DNA of 64,000 nt, from assembly GCF_034675845.1 (NCBI RefSeq), contig NZ_JAUCCU010000001.1:806001-870000 (forward strand). The letters run 5' to 3'. A program made the translations under genes and the position numbers. The DNA comes from Castellaniella sp. Its GTDB lineage: Bacteria; Pseudomonadota; Gammaproteobacteria; Burkholderiales; Burkholderiaceae_B. Below are positions 1 to 8,403 of the stretch, one piece after another (within the stretch, counting starts at the first letter, position 1; every line of letters begins with the position of its first letter). The notes under the pieces are model-generated. The model was not told the origin of the DNA. It saw only the letters and a program-made list of their open reading frames with translations, and searched no databases.

Positions 1-518
1 GCAGCCGCAGCGACACCTTGCCCGGCTCCAGCCTGCAAGAGCAACTGGACCGAGCCCTGGACTACCGTCGCTGGCACCGCTTCCGGATAGAACGCTGGGC
101 TGGCGAATGGCGTTCTTTGATGGGACCGGCCTCCAGCGGCGAACGGGCGCTAGGCCTGACTGTCCCCTTATTCGCAGCAGTCGCCAGTTTTTATTCTCGA
201 GGCAGCAGCAGCCATGCGCCGCGCCTGGTGCTGCTCGACGAGGTTTTTGCCGGGATCGACGAACCTGCCCGGGCCCACTGCTGGGCCTTGATCCGGGAGT
301 TCGATCTGGACTTTGTCGTCACCAGCGAACGAGAATGGGCCTGTTCAGCCGAACTGCCAGGTGTGGCCATTGCCCAATTGCAGCGCCGTGAGGGCATTGA
401 TGCTGTGCATGTCTCGCGATGGATCTGGGATGGACGCACCAAGCGACGGGTGCCAGATCCTGATCAGCGCTTTCCGCCCGAGACCGACGCAATAAACAAA
501 GATGCGCATGCCTCCTGA
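1..518 (+). CDS. jetC: Wadjet JetC-like SMC ATPase, C-terminal fragment (TIGR02680 type)
   Basis: This is the last ~170 residues of a large SMC/MukB-like ATPase whose start lies outside the window; the frame is open from the first bases. The fragment holds an ABC-type signature stretch (SSGERALGL) followed by a Walker B motif (RLVLLDEVFAGID) and the usual downstream switch region. In the TIGR02680 family this is the motor subunit of Wadjet-type plasmid-defence complexes, a condensin-like machine. The next gene overlaps it by 17 bp and encodes the matching nuclease subunit, which strongly supports the assignment. JetA and JetB should lie just upstream, outside the window. An unrelated SbcC-like ATPase is the alternative but does not explain the neighbour. 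Confidence 0.8.
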   Translation, partial: SRSDTLPGSSLQEQLDRALDYRRWHRFRIERWAGEWRSLMGPASSGERALGLTVPLFAAVASFYSRGSSSHAPRLVLLDEVFAGIDEPARAHCWALIREFDLDFVVTSEREWACSAELPGVAIAQLQRREGIDAVHVSRWIWDGRTKRRVPDPDQRFPPETDAINKDAHAS

Positions 519-1779
519 CGATGCCCGCCTGCAACGCCTGCTGGGCGGTCCCGAATTGGCAGATCTGCGCCGACGACTGCGGCGCCACTATGAACGCCAC
601 CCTGCTGGGCAACACCCCCCTATTCTGCAATTGGGCGGATTAGCGCCCCACGAACAAGCAAGGCTGGCGGCCCTGATGGGCAGGCCGGTGCGGCCCGTCA
701 AGACCATCCGGATTGACCTGACGGACATCGATACTGCATTGCAGCACGCAGGCGTGTGTTCATCTCTGCGCGATGCCTTGGCACAAATCGACGGCCCCTT
801 GATTGATCGACGGGCTGCCAAAACTGAGCAAATTCAGGCCTGGGCCACGCTGGCAACAGGTCAGGTCAACACCGACAGTCACGGCACGCCATCAGACCCA
901 CGACTGCTTGCCTGGCTACAAACGCCCGTGGCTATCCCTTTGCTGAAGCGGCTTGGCCGAGCCAATATCCCCAGCGCGGCCAAGCTGCTGTCGCAGGCCG
1001 ATGCGGTCATGCAGCACTTGCCGGCCCCAGGCATGCCCAGGGCCCAACTTGCTGCCCGCACCCTGGGCGATGCCCATGCTCTGGATGATGGCCAAGCAGT
1101 GGCGCAAGTTGTACTGGCGATATGGACCCAAACGGATGGCAGCACATTGTCAGCACCCGACGTCAAGAACGAGCGCAACCGTGCCATCTGGGCGCGCGCC
1201 GGTGTTTTGGTCAATGAATTGGCCCGCCCCGCCTTGTGCGTGAACCTGCCCGTGCAGGACCCAGCCACCGCCACCTGGCGGCCAGGAATACCCACCTATC
1301 TATCGTTGCGCCAACTATTACGCCATCCGCCCGATTGGGCGGTGGCGGGACTCACGGTGTATATCTGCGAAAACCCCAACCTATTGGCGATTGCCGCCGA
1401 TTGCTTGGCTGATCATTGTGCCCCGCTGGTTTGTACAGATGGCATGCCATCTGCCGCCCAACGCACTTTGCTGGATCAGTTATCCGCGGCCGGTGCCAAG
1501 CTGGCTTATCACGGGGATTTCGATTGGCCTGGACTGCAGATCGCCAATCATGTCCAACACCGCTGGCACGCTCTCCCCTGGCGGATGAGTGCAGCAGACT
1601 ATATGAACGCCCTGCGGCACGCACCGCAGCGTCCGCCGGATCTAGGAGAACCAGTAGTCCATGCGCGATGGGATCTTGCCCTGACCCCGACCATGCAGGC
1701 CCATGGTTTGATCGTTGCCGAAGAAGCCGTCGCCGATGAGCTGATACAGGATTTGCGCCAAACCCAGGCGTCCAGGTGA
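502..1779 (+). CDS. jetD: Wadjet JetD-like nuclease subunit, Toprim/DUF2399 (TIGR02679 type)
   Basis: A protein of 425 aa, or 423 aa if the second ATG at 508 is used. The C-terminal third carries the Toprim-like signature of the family: a conserved Glu in YICENPNLL (~residue 290) and the acidic motif YHGDFDWPGL (~residue 340), followed by the PWRM...DY block typical of TIGR02679/DUF2399 proteins. In Wadjet systems this subunit cuts circular DNA selected by the JetABC SMC complex. It overlaps the end of jetC by 17 bp, so the two are almost surely translated from one mRNA. The TIGR02677-02680 gene set corresponds to what is usually called type II Wadjet. It looks intact. Subtype assignment needs the missing jetA and jetB. 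Confidence 0.82.
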   Translation: MRMPPDDARLQRLLGGPELADLRRRLRRHYERHPAGQHPPILQLGGLAPHEQARLAALMGRPVRPVKTIRIDLTDIDTALQHAGVCSSLRDALAQIDGPLIDRRAAKTEQIQAWATLATGQVNTDSHGTPSDPRLLAWLQTPVAIPLLKRLGRANIPSAAKLLSQADAVMQHLPAPGMPRAQLAARTLGDAHALDDGQAVAQVVLAIWTQTDGSTLSAPDVKNERNRAIWARAGVLVNELARPALCVNLPVQDPATATWRPGIPTYLSLRQLLRHPPDWAVAGLTVYICENPNLLAIAADCLADHCAPLVCTDGMPSAAQRTLLDQLSAAGAKLAYHGDFDWPGLQIANHVQHRWHALPWRMSAADYMNALRHAPQRPPDLGEPVVHARWDLALTPTMQAHGLIVAEEAVADELIQDLRQTQASR

Positions 1780-1894
1780 TGCTGAAAATCCAACAATTGT
1801 TGAATCACCACGACACAGGCTCTACAAACCATGTCGTGGCAGGCACAGAGGCCACGGTTGGCGTTGAACTCCACGCCCGCTCTTGCTACAGGCA

Positions 1895-1985
1895 CGGCGC
1901 AGCCATGGCTGCGCCATTTTTGTCCGTGCGGATTTTTCCGATCTATCCGGCGGACAGGCGGGTCTGCACAATGGGACATCTTTCC
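1895..1985 (+). repeat. ~90-bp terminator-containing repeat, copy 1
   Basis: This stretch runs from the terminator hairpin to CATCTTT and matches 10791-10876 with only a few mismatches and one indel. In both places it lies directly upstream of a copy of the Rpn-like nuclease gene, so it appears to be the conserved 5' flank of a duplicated unit rather than a free-standing repeat. The reading frame through it is open here, but I regard it as non-coding because it contains the terminator. Confidence 0.8.
1896..1921 (+). terminator. Intrinsic terminator after jetD, part of a repeated unit
   Basis: A perfect 20-bp palindrome (GGCGCAGCCA and its complement) at 1896-1915 is followed by ATTTTT. It reads as a rho-independent terminator on the + strand about 115 bp beyond jetD. 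A weaker inverted repeat, CCACGACA...TGTCGTGG, lies between jetD and this site (about 1808-1839). The same hairpin recurs after tenA at 10792-10816. Confidence 0.7.
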
Positions 1986-2002
1986 GCAGTGGATGTCCTG
2001 CC

Positions 2003-3070
2003 ATGCCCGCCACGCAACACCACCCGATGCCGTCCGCCGACACAGGCCAGATCGCCGATGATCACGACAGCCCATGGAAGGAAGCACTCGAATTGTTTTT
2101 CCCACAGGCCATGGCCTTGCTGGCCGTTGAGCTGCACACACAAATCGACTGGGCAGCCCCCATTGAATTCCTGGACAAAGAACTGCAAGCCATCCAACGT
2201 GCCGCCACCCCCGCCAAGGGCCGCCAACTGGTGGACAAACTGGTCCGAGTCCAGCTATTAACGGGCAGCACCGCCCTGCTGTTAGTGCACATCGAGGTCC
2301 AGGGACGCCTGTCCGGCCCCGCCCAGTCCCAGGCATTCAGCTGGCGCATCCTGCAATACAAAATCCTGATCCAGACGCGCGAAATGCGCAAACACCAGAC
2401 TCCGACGCCACCCCTCATCTACAGCCTGGGCATCCTGATCGACCAGCCCCTGCCAAAGCCTGGCGCGATGCCGCTGACTGCCTTGTGCTATCAGGATAAG
2501 TTCTTGTCGCAAAAGACCGAATTCACCTTTCCAGTTGTAGAATTGAATGATTGGCGTAGTCGCCTGGAAGAACTGGACGCCTTGGCCCCGGCCAACCCCT
2601 TTGCCGTCATCCTGATCGCGCAGATACAGGCTTCAGCGCATGCCGACAAGGCAGCCCGGCTGGGGCCTTTGTTGAAAATCGTCCGTCGCCTGTACGACTA
2701 TGGCTACGATGGTAATCAGATCCGGCAAATACTACGCCTGGTGGAATGGATCATCCGCCTACCACCGGATCTGGAACCAGAATACTTTGCAGCAACCGAT
2801 CGACTGCACCAGGAGCACAACATGAGTTACGTCACCGTTGCCGAACGGGTATACACCCAACGCGGGCTGGAGCAGGGGTTGGAACAAGGGCTGGAACAAG
2901 GCCGCGAACAGGGCCAGGCATCCTTGTTGCTGCGACTGCTGCAGCACCGCTTTGGCGCAATGCCTGACGAAACCATTCAGCGCATCCAGGCTGCAGATAC
3001 CCAACAACTGGAAATCTGGTCCCTGAACACCCTGGATGCCAAAACCCTGGACGAAGTATTTCACGACTAG
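2003..3070 (+). CDS. Rpn-like PD-(D/E)XK nuclease/transposase-family protein with C-terminal DUF4351
   Basis: A 355-aa cytosolic protein. The N-terminal half contains DKLVRVQLL...LLVHIEVQG, the E-x-Q form of the PD-(D/E)XK core seen in Rpn/PDDEXK_2 proteins (recombination-promoting nucleases related to transposases). Near residues 285-300 it has tandem LEQG/REQG repeats, then a DUF4351-like tail ending in LNTLDAKTLDEVF. I chose the ATG at 2003 because upstream in-frame starts lie inside the repeated terminator. Such proteins are common as scattered paralogues with no known host role; some act in genome instability or defence. A damaged second copy lies at 10.9-11.3 kb. Specific function is unknown. 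Confidence 0.72.
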   Translation: MPATQHHPMPSADTGQIADDHDSPWKEALELFFPQAMALLAVELHTQIDWAAPIEFLDKELQAIQRAATPAKGRQLVDKLVRVQLLTGSTALLLVHIEVQGRLSGPAQSQAFSWRILQYKILIQTREMRKHQTPTPPLIYSLGILIDQPLPKPGAMPLTALCYQDKFLSQKTEFTFPVVELNDWRSRLEELDALAPANPFAVILIAQIQASAHADKAARLGPLLKIVRRLYDYGYDGNQIRQILRLVEWIIRLPPDLEPEYFAATDRLHQEHNMSYVTVAERVYTQRGLEQGLEQGLEQGREQGQASLLLRLLQHRFGAMPDETIQRIQAADTQQLEIWSLNTLDAKTLDEVFHD

Positions 3071-3195
3071 ACTCTGGCACCAGCCCACCTTCAGCTGGAT
3101 CGCGCCTTCCCTTCGCTCCTCGGGAGGCCATCTTGTCCTGCCACACAACGATGCGCCTGCTAGACTGTCTCCTTTGACTTCTACCGGCCTTATTT

Positions 3196-4575
3196 GTGAC
3201 CACACACGCTTTTTCCAGCTTGCCGCTGTCCCCTACCCAACTCGATAACCTGGCGCAGATGGAATACACAGCCATGACGCCGATTCAGGCGCAAAGCTTG
3301 CCGATTATCCTGGAAGGCCGTGATCTGATCGCGCAGGCCAAAACCGGCAGCGGCAAGACCGCTGCCTTTGGATTGGGCATTTTGCACCGTCTGGACCCGG
3401 CGCGATGGGTGACTCAGGCTCTGGTGATCTGCCCCACCCGCGAACTATCGGAACAGGTCGCCATAGAACTGCGCCGTCTGGCACGCGCCGAGGGCAACAT
3501 CAAGATTCTGACGCTGACTGGGGGCGCGTCCGCGCGCCCGCAGACCGAGTCGCTGGCGCATGGTGCCCACGTCATCGTAGGCACGCCCGGGCGCCTGTTG
3601 GACCATTTGGCCCGCCAGACCCTGGATCTGTCCGCCGTGCACACCTTGGTGCTGGACGAGGCGGACCGCATGGTAGACATGGGATTTTTCGCGGATGTGA
3701 TGGCAATTGCCAGTACATGCCCCAGCCAGCGCCAAACCTTGCTGTTTTCCGCCACCTACCCGGACAGCATCCGCAACGATGCCGAACACCTGCTGAACGA
3801 CCCCGCCATGGTCAAGGTCGACGCTATACACAGCGATGCCCAAATCCAACAGCACTTCTACGAGGTCGACGAGGCTGGACGTTTCGATGCAGTGGCGACG
3901 CTGCTGCGACATTTCCAGCCCGCCTCCGCGTTGGCTTTTTGCAACACCAAGGCAGCCTGTGCCGCGCTGGCCAGCCACCTGAAACACGCAGGCTTCAGTG
4001 CGCTGGCGCTGCATGGCGACATGGATCAGCGTGATCGGGACGATGTCCTGGCGCAATTCTCCAACCACAGCTGCAATATCCTGGTGGCAACCGACGTGGC
4101 GGCACGCGGGCTGGACATACCGTCGCTGCCCATGGTGATCAACGTCGAACTGGCCCGCGACCCCCAGGTACACATCCACCGCATCGGACGAACCGGCCGG
4201 ATGCAGGAAAACGGCCTGGCCCTGAGCCTCTGCGACCCGGCAGACCGCTATGTCGCGTCACGCATAGAAAAAAGCCTGGAACAGACCCTACATTGGGATG
4301 CCCTGCCCCGCCCACAGGCATCCAGAGGGCGCCCAACCCCGGCGCCTATGGTCACACTGCTGGTGCTGGGGGGCAAAAAAGCCAAGCTGCGGCCAGGCGA
4401 CCTGTTGGGTGCGCTGACCGGCGACGGTGGCTTGACACGCGAACAGGTGGGCAAAATCAGCATCACGGATCAGGTATCCTATATTGCCCTCAGCCGAGAC
4501 ATCGCACACCGTGCATTTCCACGCCTGAGCAATATCCTGATCAAAGGCAAAACGCAGCGGATGAAACTGCTCTAG
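3196..4575 (+). CDS. dbpA: ATP-dependent RNA helicase DbpA
   Basis: A 459-aa DEAD-box helicase starting at GTG 3196; E. coli DbpA has 457 aa. All helicase motifs are visible in order: Q motif (MTPIQAQSLP), Walker A (AKTGSGKT), PTREL, DEAD (LVLDEADRM), SAT (FSATYP), and HRIGRTGR. The C-terminal ~75 residues, beginning around VTLLVLGGKKAKLRPGDLLGAL, form the DbpA RNA-binding domain that recognises hairpin 92 of 23S rRNA in large-subunit assembly. That domain separates it from RhlE and SrmB. It stands alone, 125 bp after the Rpn-like gene. Confidence 0.92.
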   Translation: MTTHAFSSLPLSPTQLDNLAQMEYTAMTPIQAQSLPIILEGRDLIAQAKTGSGKTAAFGLGILHRLDPARWVTQALVICPTRELSEQVAIELRRLARAEGNIKILTLTGGASARPQTESLAHGAHVIVGTPGRLLDHLARQTLDLSAVHTLVLDEADRMVDMGFFADVMAIASTCPSQRQTLLFSATYPDSIRNDAEHLLNDPAMVKVDAIHSDAQIQQHFYEVDEAGRFDAVATLLRHFQPASALAFCNTKAACAALASHLKHAGFSALALHGDMDQRDRDDVLAQFSNHSCNILVATDVAARGLDIPSLPMVINVELARDPQVHIHRIGRTGRMQENGLALSLCDPADRYVASRIEKSLEQTLHWDALPRPQASRGRPTPAPMVTLLVLGGKKAKLRPGDLLGALTGDGGLTREQVGKISITDQVSYIALSRDIAHRAFPRLSNILIKGKTQRMKLL

Positions 4576-4630
4576 GCCTGCCGACAGGCACAGGCGGGCT
4601 CGGGACACTCTACTTAAGCTGGCGCCGCTT

Positions 4631-5546
4631 ATGCAAGAAATACCCAATCTCCAACTCAGCCATATTGCAGGCCCGCAGCATGCCGATGCGGACCTGCACT
4701 ACGAGGCGCTGGGCACGCTGGCCAGCCAGTTGGGACGCAATATGTCCATGCATCGCCATGACCGATATTTCCAGGTGCACTATGTCCTGGATGGGGCTGT
4801 GCGGGTGCAGTTGGAAGACCGCGTCTATCGTCTGCGCGGTCCCATGGTGTTTCTGACCCCCCCCCGCTTTTGTGCATGCCTTTGTCACGGACGATCAGGC
4901 CGATGGCCATGTATTGACAGTGCGCCAGCAGCTATTGTGGCCGCTCTTGAACGAGGCCGCCGCCTGGTCGGACGGGGCACACGTGGCACCGCTATGCCTG
5001 TCGATCCAGAGCCTGGCTGGGGAATCCGCCGAGGAAGCGCAGCGCCTGGATTTACTGTTTGGGCAACTGCAGCAAGAATACGCCGGTCAGCAGCCGGGCC
5101 GCGCCCAAAGTCTGGAGCTGCTGGCCCAGCTGATTTTCATCAGCCTGCTGCGCCTGTCACCCCAAGCCATGGATTCGCCGCCACCCTGCCGTGAGGAACT
5201 GCAGCTGTTTCTGGACTTTAATGCCATGATTGAAGACGGCTTTTGCCGCCACTGGACGATTCCGCATTATGCCGAACAGGTGGGGATTTCAGAGCAACGG
5301 CTGAATGAAATCTGCCACGGCATCGCGGGCAAGCCCCCAAAACGCCTGATCAACGAGCGCCTGATGCAGGAAGCCCGGCGCCTGCTGCTATACACCAACC
5401 AGCCGGTCAGTCAGGTCGGCTATCGGCTGGGCTTCGAGGACCCGGCATACTTTGGCCGGTTTTTTCTGCGGCATGCGGGACTGGCGCCGGGCAATTATCG
5501 CAGCCACATGACCCGCGATCTTATGTTGTCTGACCAGCAGCCATGA
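4631..5546 (+). CDS. hpaA: HpaA-type AraC-family regulator of 4-hydroxyphenylacetate catabolism (frameshifted)
   Basis: Two frames together make one AraC/XylS regulator. The first (from 4631) gives an N-terminal cupin-like sensor (HYEALGTLASQLGR, HRHDRYFQVHYVLDGAVRV, MVFLTPP). The second gives the rest of the sensor (HAFVTDDQADGHVLTVRQQLL) and a C-terminal double helix-turn-helix (WTIPHYAEQVGISEQRLNE...GKPPKRLINERL...VGYRLGFEDPAYFGRFF). The frames meet at a run of nine C at 4857-4865; eight C would give a continuous 304-aa protein, normal for HpaA. As written the product would be cut off before its DNA-binding domain. HpaA activates hydroxylase genes in response to 4-hydroxyphenylacetate. The stop region overlaps the convergent reductase gene by 26 bp. 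Confidence 0.8.
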
Positions 5547-6477
5547 TGCCCTTCAGAACGCGCTTGAAGGCAGCGATTTCTGCTTCATCGAACTGCGACA
5601 GAATCTGAGCCTCGTGGTGCTGGGCCAGCGCCCAGATATCGCAGACCCGGGCACAGCCCTCGCGGGTCAGTTCATAGCCACCATCCGCCTGGCGCACCAG
5701 GCCTCGGCTGACCAGCAGGATCAGGGTCTGTTCTACGGCATGTACCGGCATATCGGCATCATGTGCCAGGGCCGCGACATCACGGCACAAGCCATCATCC
5801 AATAGCATCAGCACGCGGGCTTCGCTGGGCCGCCAGCCGATTTTCACCTGCTCGGGCTGATAGCTTTGCTGATAGCTGCGCACAGCCTGGGTCAGCAGAA
5901 AATAGGTATGGTCCGCCAGCCGCCCACGCACACTTTTGTCGACCACCGGAGGGTTTTCTCGTTCGCGCTGAGGGTGGGACAAGACCATCGAATAAGCCCC
6001 CTGGTGATACACCAGCGGCGGGCTGCCATTATCTTCAAAATCCACCACTTGGCCAATCATGATCCAATGGTCGCCGCCATCGATGATCTGGTGCTTGCGG
6101 CACTGGAAACTGGCGCTGGTGTCTTCCAACAGCACGCAACCTCCGTGGCCGGATCGCCACTCAACCCCTGAGTAACGGCTATCGCTGGGCCGGGCAAAAC
6201 GGTTGGAGAGCTCGATCTGGCCCATCGACAGGATATTGATGGCGAAATGGCTGGCCCGCTGGAATACAGGAAAGCTGCTGGAGCGTTTGTCGATGCTCCA
6301 GAGGACCAGAGGCGGGTCCAGCGAGACTGAACTGAAGCTGTTGGCCGTGACGCCCACCATGGCGTCACCGTCATTGGCCGTCACGATGGTTACCCCGGTG
6401 GCAAAGTTGCCCAGCGCACGGCGCAGCACGCGCGGATCAAAAGCTTTGGTTGGCTGGGGCCGCAGGGCATCATGCAT
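5521..6477 (-). CDS. p-Hydroxyphenylacetate hydroxylase reductase C1: flavin reductase fused to a MarR-like domain
   Basis: A 318-aa protein with two parts. Residues ~15-170 are a flavin reductase domain (ALGNFATGVTIVTANDGDAMVGVTANSFSSVSLDPPLVLWSI spans its start, broken here by family positions). Residues ~200-318 form a MarR-like winged helix (DDGLCRDVAALAHDADMP, QTLILLVSRGLVRQADGGYELT). This architecture is that of the C1 reductase of the Acinetobacter two-component p-hydroxyphenylacetate 3-hydroxylase, where the MarR-like part binds the substrate and speeds FMN reduction by NADH. The oxygenase partner lies just upstream on the same strand and an HpaA regulator is adjacent. Another phenolic substrate is possible. 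Confidence 0.8.
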   Translation of the reverse strand: MHDALRPQPTKAFDPRVLRRALGNFATGVTIVTANDGDAMVGVTANSFSSVSLDPPLVLWSIDKRSSSFPVFQRASHFAINILSMGQIELSNRFARPSDSRYSGVEWRSGHGGCVLLEDTSASFQCRKHQIIDGGDHWIMIGQVVDFEDNGSPPLVYHQGAYSMVLSHPQRERENPPVVDKSVRGRLADHTYFLLTQAVRSYQQSYQPEQVKIGWRPSEARVLMLLDDGLCRDVAALAHDADMPVHAVEQTLILLVSRGLVRQADGGYELTREGCARVCDIWALAQHHEAQILSQFDEAEIAAFKRVLKGIMAAGQTT

Positions 6478-6511
6478 GGTGAGGGTTCCTTGGAAAATCT
6501 GGGAGAGGCTG

Positions 6512-6545
6512 GCGTGCGTTTAGCTTTATAAAGCCAAACGCACGC
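6512..6545. other. Inverted repeat between the oxygenase and reductase genes
   Basis: GCGTGCGTTT and AAACGCACGC form a 10-bp perfect stem around a 14-nt loop in the 107-bp gap between the oxygenase and reductase genes. A second small stem (ACCGCC/GGCGGT) at about 6561-6575 is followed by TTTT on the + strand. The hairpin may stabilise or partly terminate the mRNA, or be an operator; no T-tract follows it on the minus strand. Confidence 0.5.
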
Positions 6546-6584
6546 AGACAACACCGCCGTGGGCGGTTTTACTGCTGAAATGCC

Positions 6585-7754
6585 TTAAATCATCGTAGGA
6601 TCGGGTTCCATGCCCATGATGGAGCGCCCAAGTATCTGTGAGCACACGTCATAGTCTGTGTACGCGTGGGCCCCGGTCATGTGGCTGTCACGGAACAGCC
6701 GCTGCAGTTCGTTGCCATCGAACCAGGCGCTGGCCCCTGCCACGCTGAACAGACGATCCACGGCTTCGATGCACATTTTGACGGCATAGGCCTGATTGGT
6801 GCGCCAAGCGGTCAGCGTTTCTGCGGTGGGATATTGCTTGGCCACGCCATGCACACGATGATCTTCCCAGGTCTTTTCCAGGAAGGCCCGCGCAGCACCC
6901 ACCTGATGGGTGGATTCAGCCAGGCGCATCAAGGCTGGGGTGGCCATGCCGACACTGGCCCCAGTATAGGCGCGCACGCGATTGCGGGTCTTTTCCTTGA
7001 AGGCTTCGAGCATGCGCTCGGCCACGCCCAGGCTGATGGCGGCAAAGCCACTGGCAAAATATGGACGATATGGAGTATAGAAAATCTGGCTGTCGGGATA
7101 CAGACCGAAGCCGGCAGACTGGCCTTCCATCATGCCCTTGGCCGCTTGAATCCGGTGCTCTGGCACAAATACCTTATCCAGAATCAGGGTCTTGGAACCG
7201 CTGCCGCGCATGCCCATGGCATACCAGTCGTCGCGGATGGTGTAGTCCTGACGTGGCACCACAGCGAAACAATAGACCTTTTCGCCATTCGCATCGAAAC
7301 GATTAAAGCCCACAATGGCCCAATCGGCATGATCACAGCCGCTGCTCCAGCCCATTTCGCCGCTGAACAGAATGCCGCCCTCGACTTCTTCTGTGCGCCC
7401 AAACGGGGCAATGCTGCTGCTGGCCGTGGCGTCGGGGTTCTGGCCCCAGACTTCATCCTGCAATTGCTTGGAAAACATGGCCAACTGGTGGCTATGCGTG
7501 CACAGCAGGCTGAATGCCCAGGAAGTACCCCCGCAGGCCCCCGACAGTGCCACCACGCATTGGGCAAAATCCGGCAAGGACATTTCCAGGCCACCGTAGT
7601 GGCGAGGCTGAAAAGCACGATGCATGCCGGTTTGCTTCAGCAGCCGGATATTTTCAGCAGGCACCTGGCGCTCTTTTTCTGCCTGATCGGCGCGTGCAGC
7701 GATGTCAGGCAGAATGGCGCGGATGCGATCCAGCATGGGATTGGGGCTAGTCAT
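6585..7754 (-). CDS. Group D flavin monooxygenase, p-hydroxyphenylacetate 3-hydroxylase oxygenase C2-like
   Basis: A 389-aa protein with the acyl-CoA-dehydrogenase fold of class D flavoprotein monooxygenases, which use reduced flavin from a separate reductase to hydroxylate phenols. Visible family blocks include GMHRAFQPRHYGGLEMSL near residue 45, GACGGTSWAFSLLCTHSHQLA near 75, and GMRGSGSKTLILDKVFVPEHR near 185. I start it at the ATG at 7754, which has AAGGAG upstream; the frame remains open 50 codons further but that part looks like upstream DNA. Pairing with the MarR-fused reductase and HpaA points to 4-hydroxyphenylacetate converted to homoprotocatechuate. An HsaA-like or other phenol hydroxylase is the alternative. 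The ring-cleavage genes are not in the window. Confidence 0.75.
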   Translation of the reverse strand: MTSPNPMLDRIRAILPDIAARADQAEKERQVPAENIRLLKQTGMHRAFQPRHYGGLEMSLPDFAQCVVALSGACGGTSWAFSLLCTHSHQLAMFSKQLQDEVWGQNPDATASSSIAPFGRTEEVEGGILFSGEMGWSSGCDHADWAIVGFNRFDANGEKVYCFAVVPRQDYTIRDDWYAMGMRGSGSKTLILDKVFVPEHRIQAAKGMMEGQSAGFGLYPDSQIFYTPYRPYFASGFAAISLGVAERMLEAFKEKTRNRVRAYTGASVGMATPALMRLAESTHQVGAARAFLEKTWEDHRVHGVAKQYPTAETLTAWRTNQAYAVKMCIEAVDRLFSVAGASAWFDGNELQRLFRDSHMTGAHAYTDYDVCSQILGRSIMGMEPDPTMI

Positions 7755-7881
7755 GGGGTTCTCCTTGGACAATGGGGCGATGTGCTCAGGAGAAATAGTA
7801 AATATGTTAGCGATTATCCGGAATGCACATTTTCTGAGGAACCTGGTACTTTTCTCGGAAATACGGGATAACCCCAATGAG

Positions 7882-8322
7882 TCAATCCTCTCCGATATCC
7901 TCATTCCATAAATCCGGATGATCCCGAATGAAGTCTCGCATCAAGGCAATACAGCCAGGGTCTTGAACAACCTCGACCTGGACCCCTCGGGCCCGCAGTA
8001 AGTCCTCATCCCCCATAAAGGTTTGGTTTTCACCAATGACCACGCGGGGAATGCCATAGAGCAGAATCGCGCCGGTGCACATAGAGCAGGGCGATAAGGT
8101 GGTATAGATGACCGACTGCTGATATATCTGAGCGGGCTGACGGCCTGCATTTTCAAAGGCATCCATCTCACCGTGCAGGATGGCGCTGCCTTGCTGGACG
8201 CGGCGATTATGGCCACGCCCCAGCACACGGCCCTGGTGCACAATCACCGACCCGATGGGAATCCCGCCCTCGGCCAGGCCTAGGCGGGCCTCATCCAGGG
8301 CAAGTTGCAAAAACTGATCCAT
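7882..8322 (-). CDS. Cytosine deaminase, yeast Fcy1-like (CDA superfamily)
   Basis: A 146-aa zinc deaminase. It shows the zinc-binding and catalytic motifs HGEMDAFENAGR (His ligand and proton-shuttle Glu) and TTLSPCSMCTGAILLYGIPR (two Cys ligands), plus the C-terminal WNEDIGE. The resemblance is closer to fungal cytosine deaminase than to E. coli CodA, which has a different fold. It converts cytosine (and 5-methyl or 5-fluoro analogues) to the uracil form. Nucleoside or guanine deaminases share the fold, but GIPIGSVIV and GEN support cytosine. It is divergent from the TPP-riboswitch operon and lies 127 bp upstream of the oxygenase gene on the same strand. Confidence 0.82.
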   Translation of the reverse strand: MDQFLQLALDEARLGLAEGGIPIGSVIVHQGRVLGRGHNRRVQQGSAILHGEMDAFENAGRQPAQIYQQSVIYTTLSPCSMCTGAILLYGIPRVVIGENQTFMGDEDLLRARGVQVEVVQDPGCIALMRDFIRDHPDLWNEDIGED

Positions 8323-8363
8323 GGCGCACTCCTTTACAAAGATTCAAATATAAAGCTTATGCA

Positions 8364-8392
8364 TTGACAATTTTGCTAGATTGCATTAAATT
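8364..8392 (+). promoter_or_regulatory. Sigma-70 promoter for the thiamin operon
   Basis: A consensus -35 TTGACA at 8364-8369 is followed after exactly 17 bp by TAAATT at 8387-8392. Transcription would start near 8399, a few bases before the TPP riboswitch. Confidence 0.7.
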
Positions 8393-8403
8393 TTTTGGCT
8401 GTT

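Noticed and set aside
1883..2002. N-terminal extension of the Rpn-like gene
   Set aside because: The in-frame stretch runs through the repeated terminator, and the ATG at 2003 fits better.
2868..2920. Short tandem repeats near the end of the Rpn-like gene, first looked like a possible repeat array
   Set aside because: They encode the LEQG/REQG repeats usual in this protein family; they are not spaced by unique sequences, so not CRISPR.
6666..7871. A 401-codon open frame on the + strand opposite the oxygenase gene
   Set aside because: Antisense shadow of a gene with clear family motifs and a good ribosome site.
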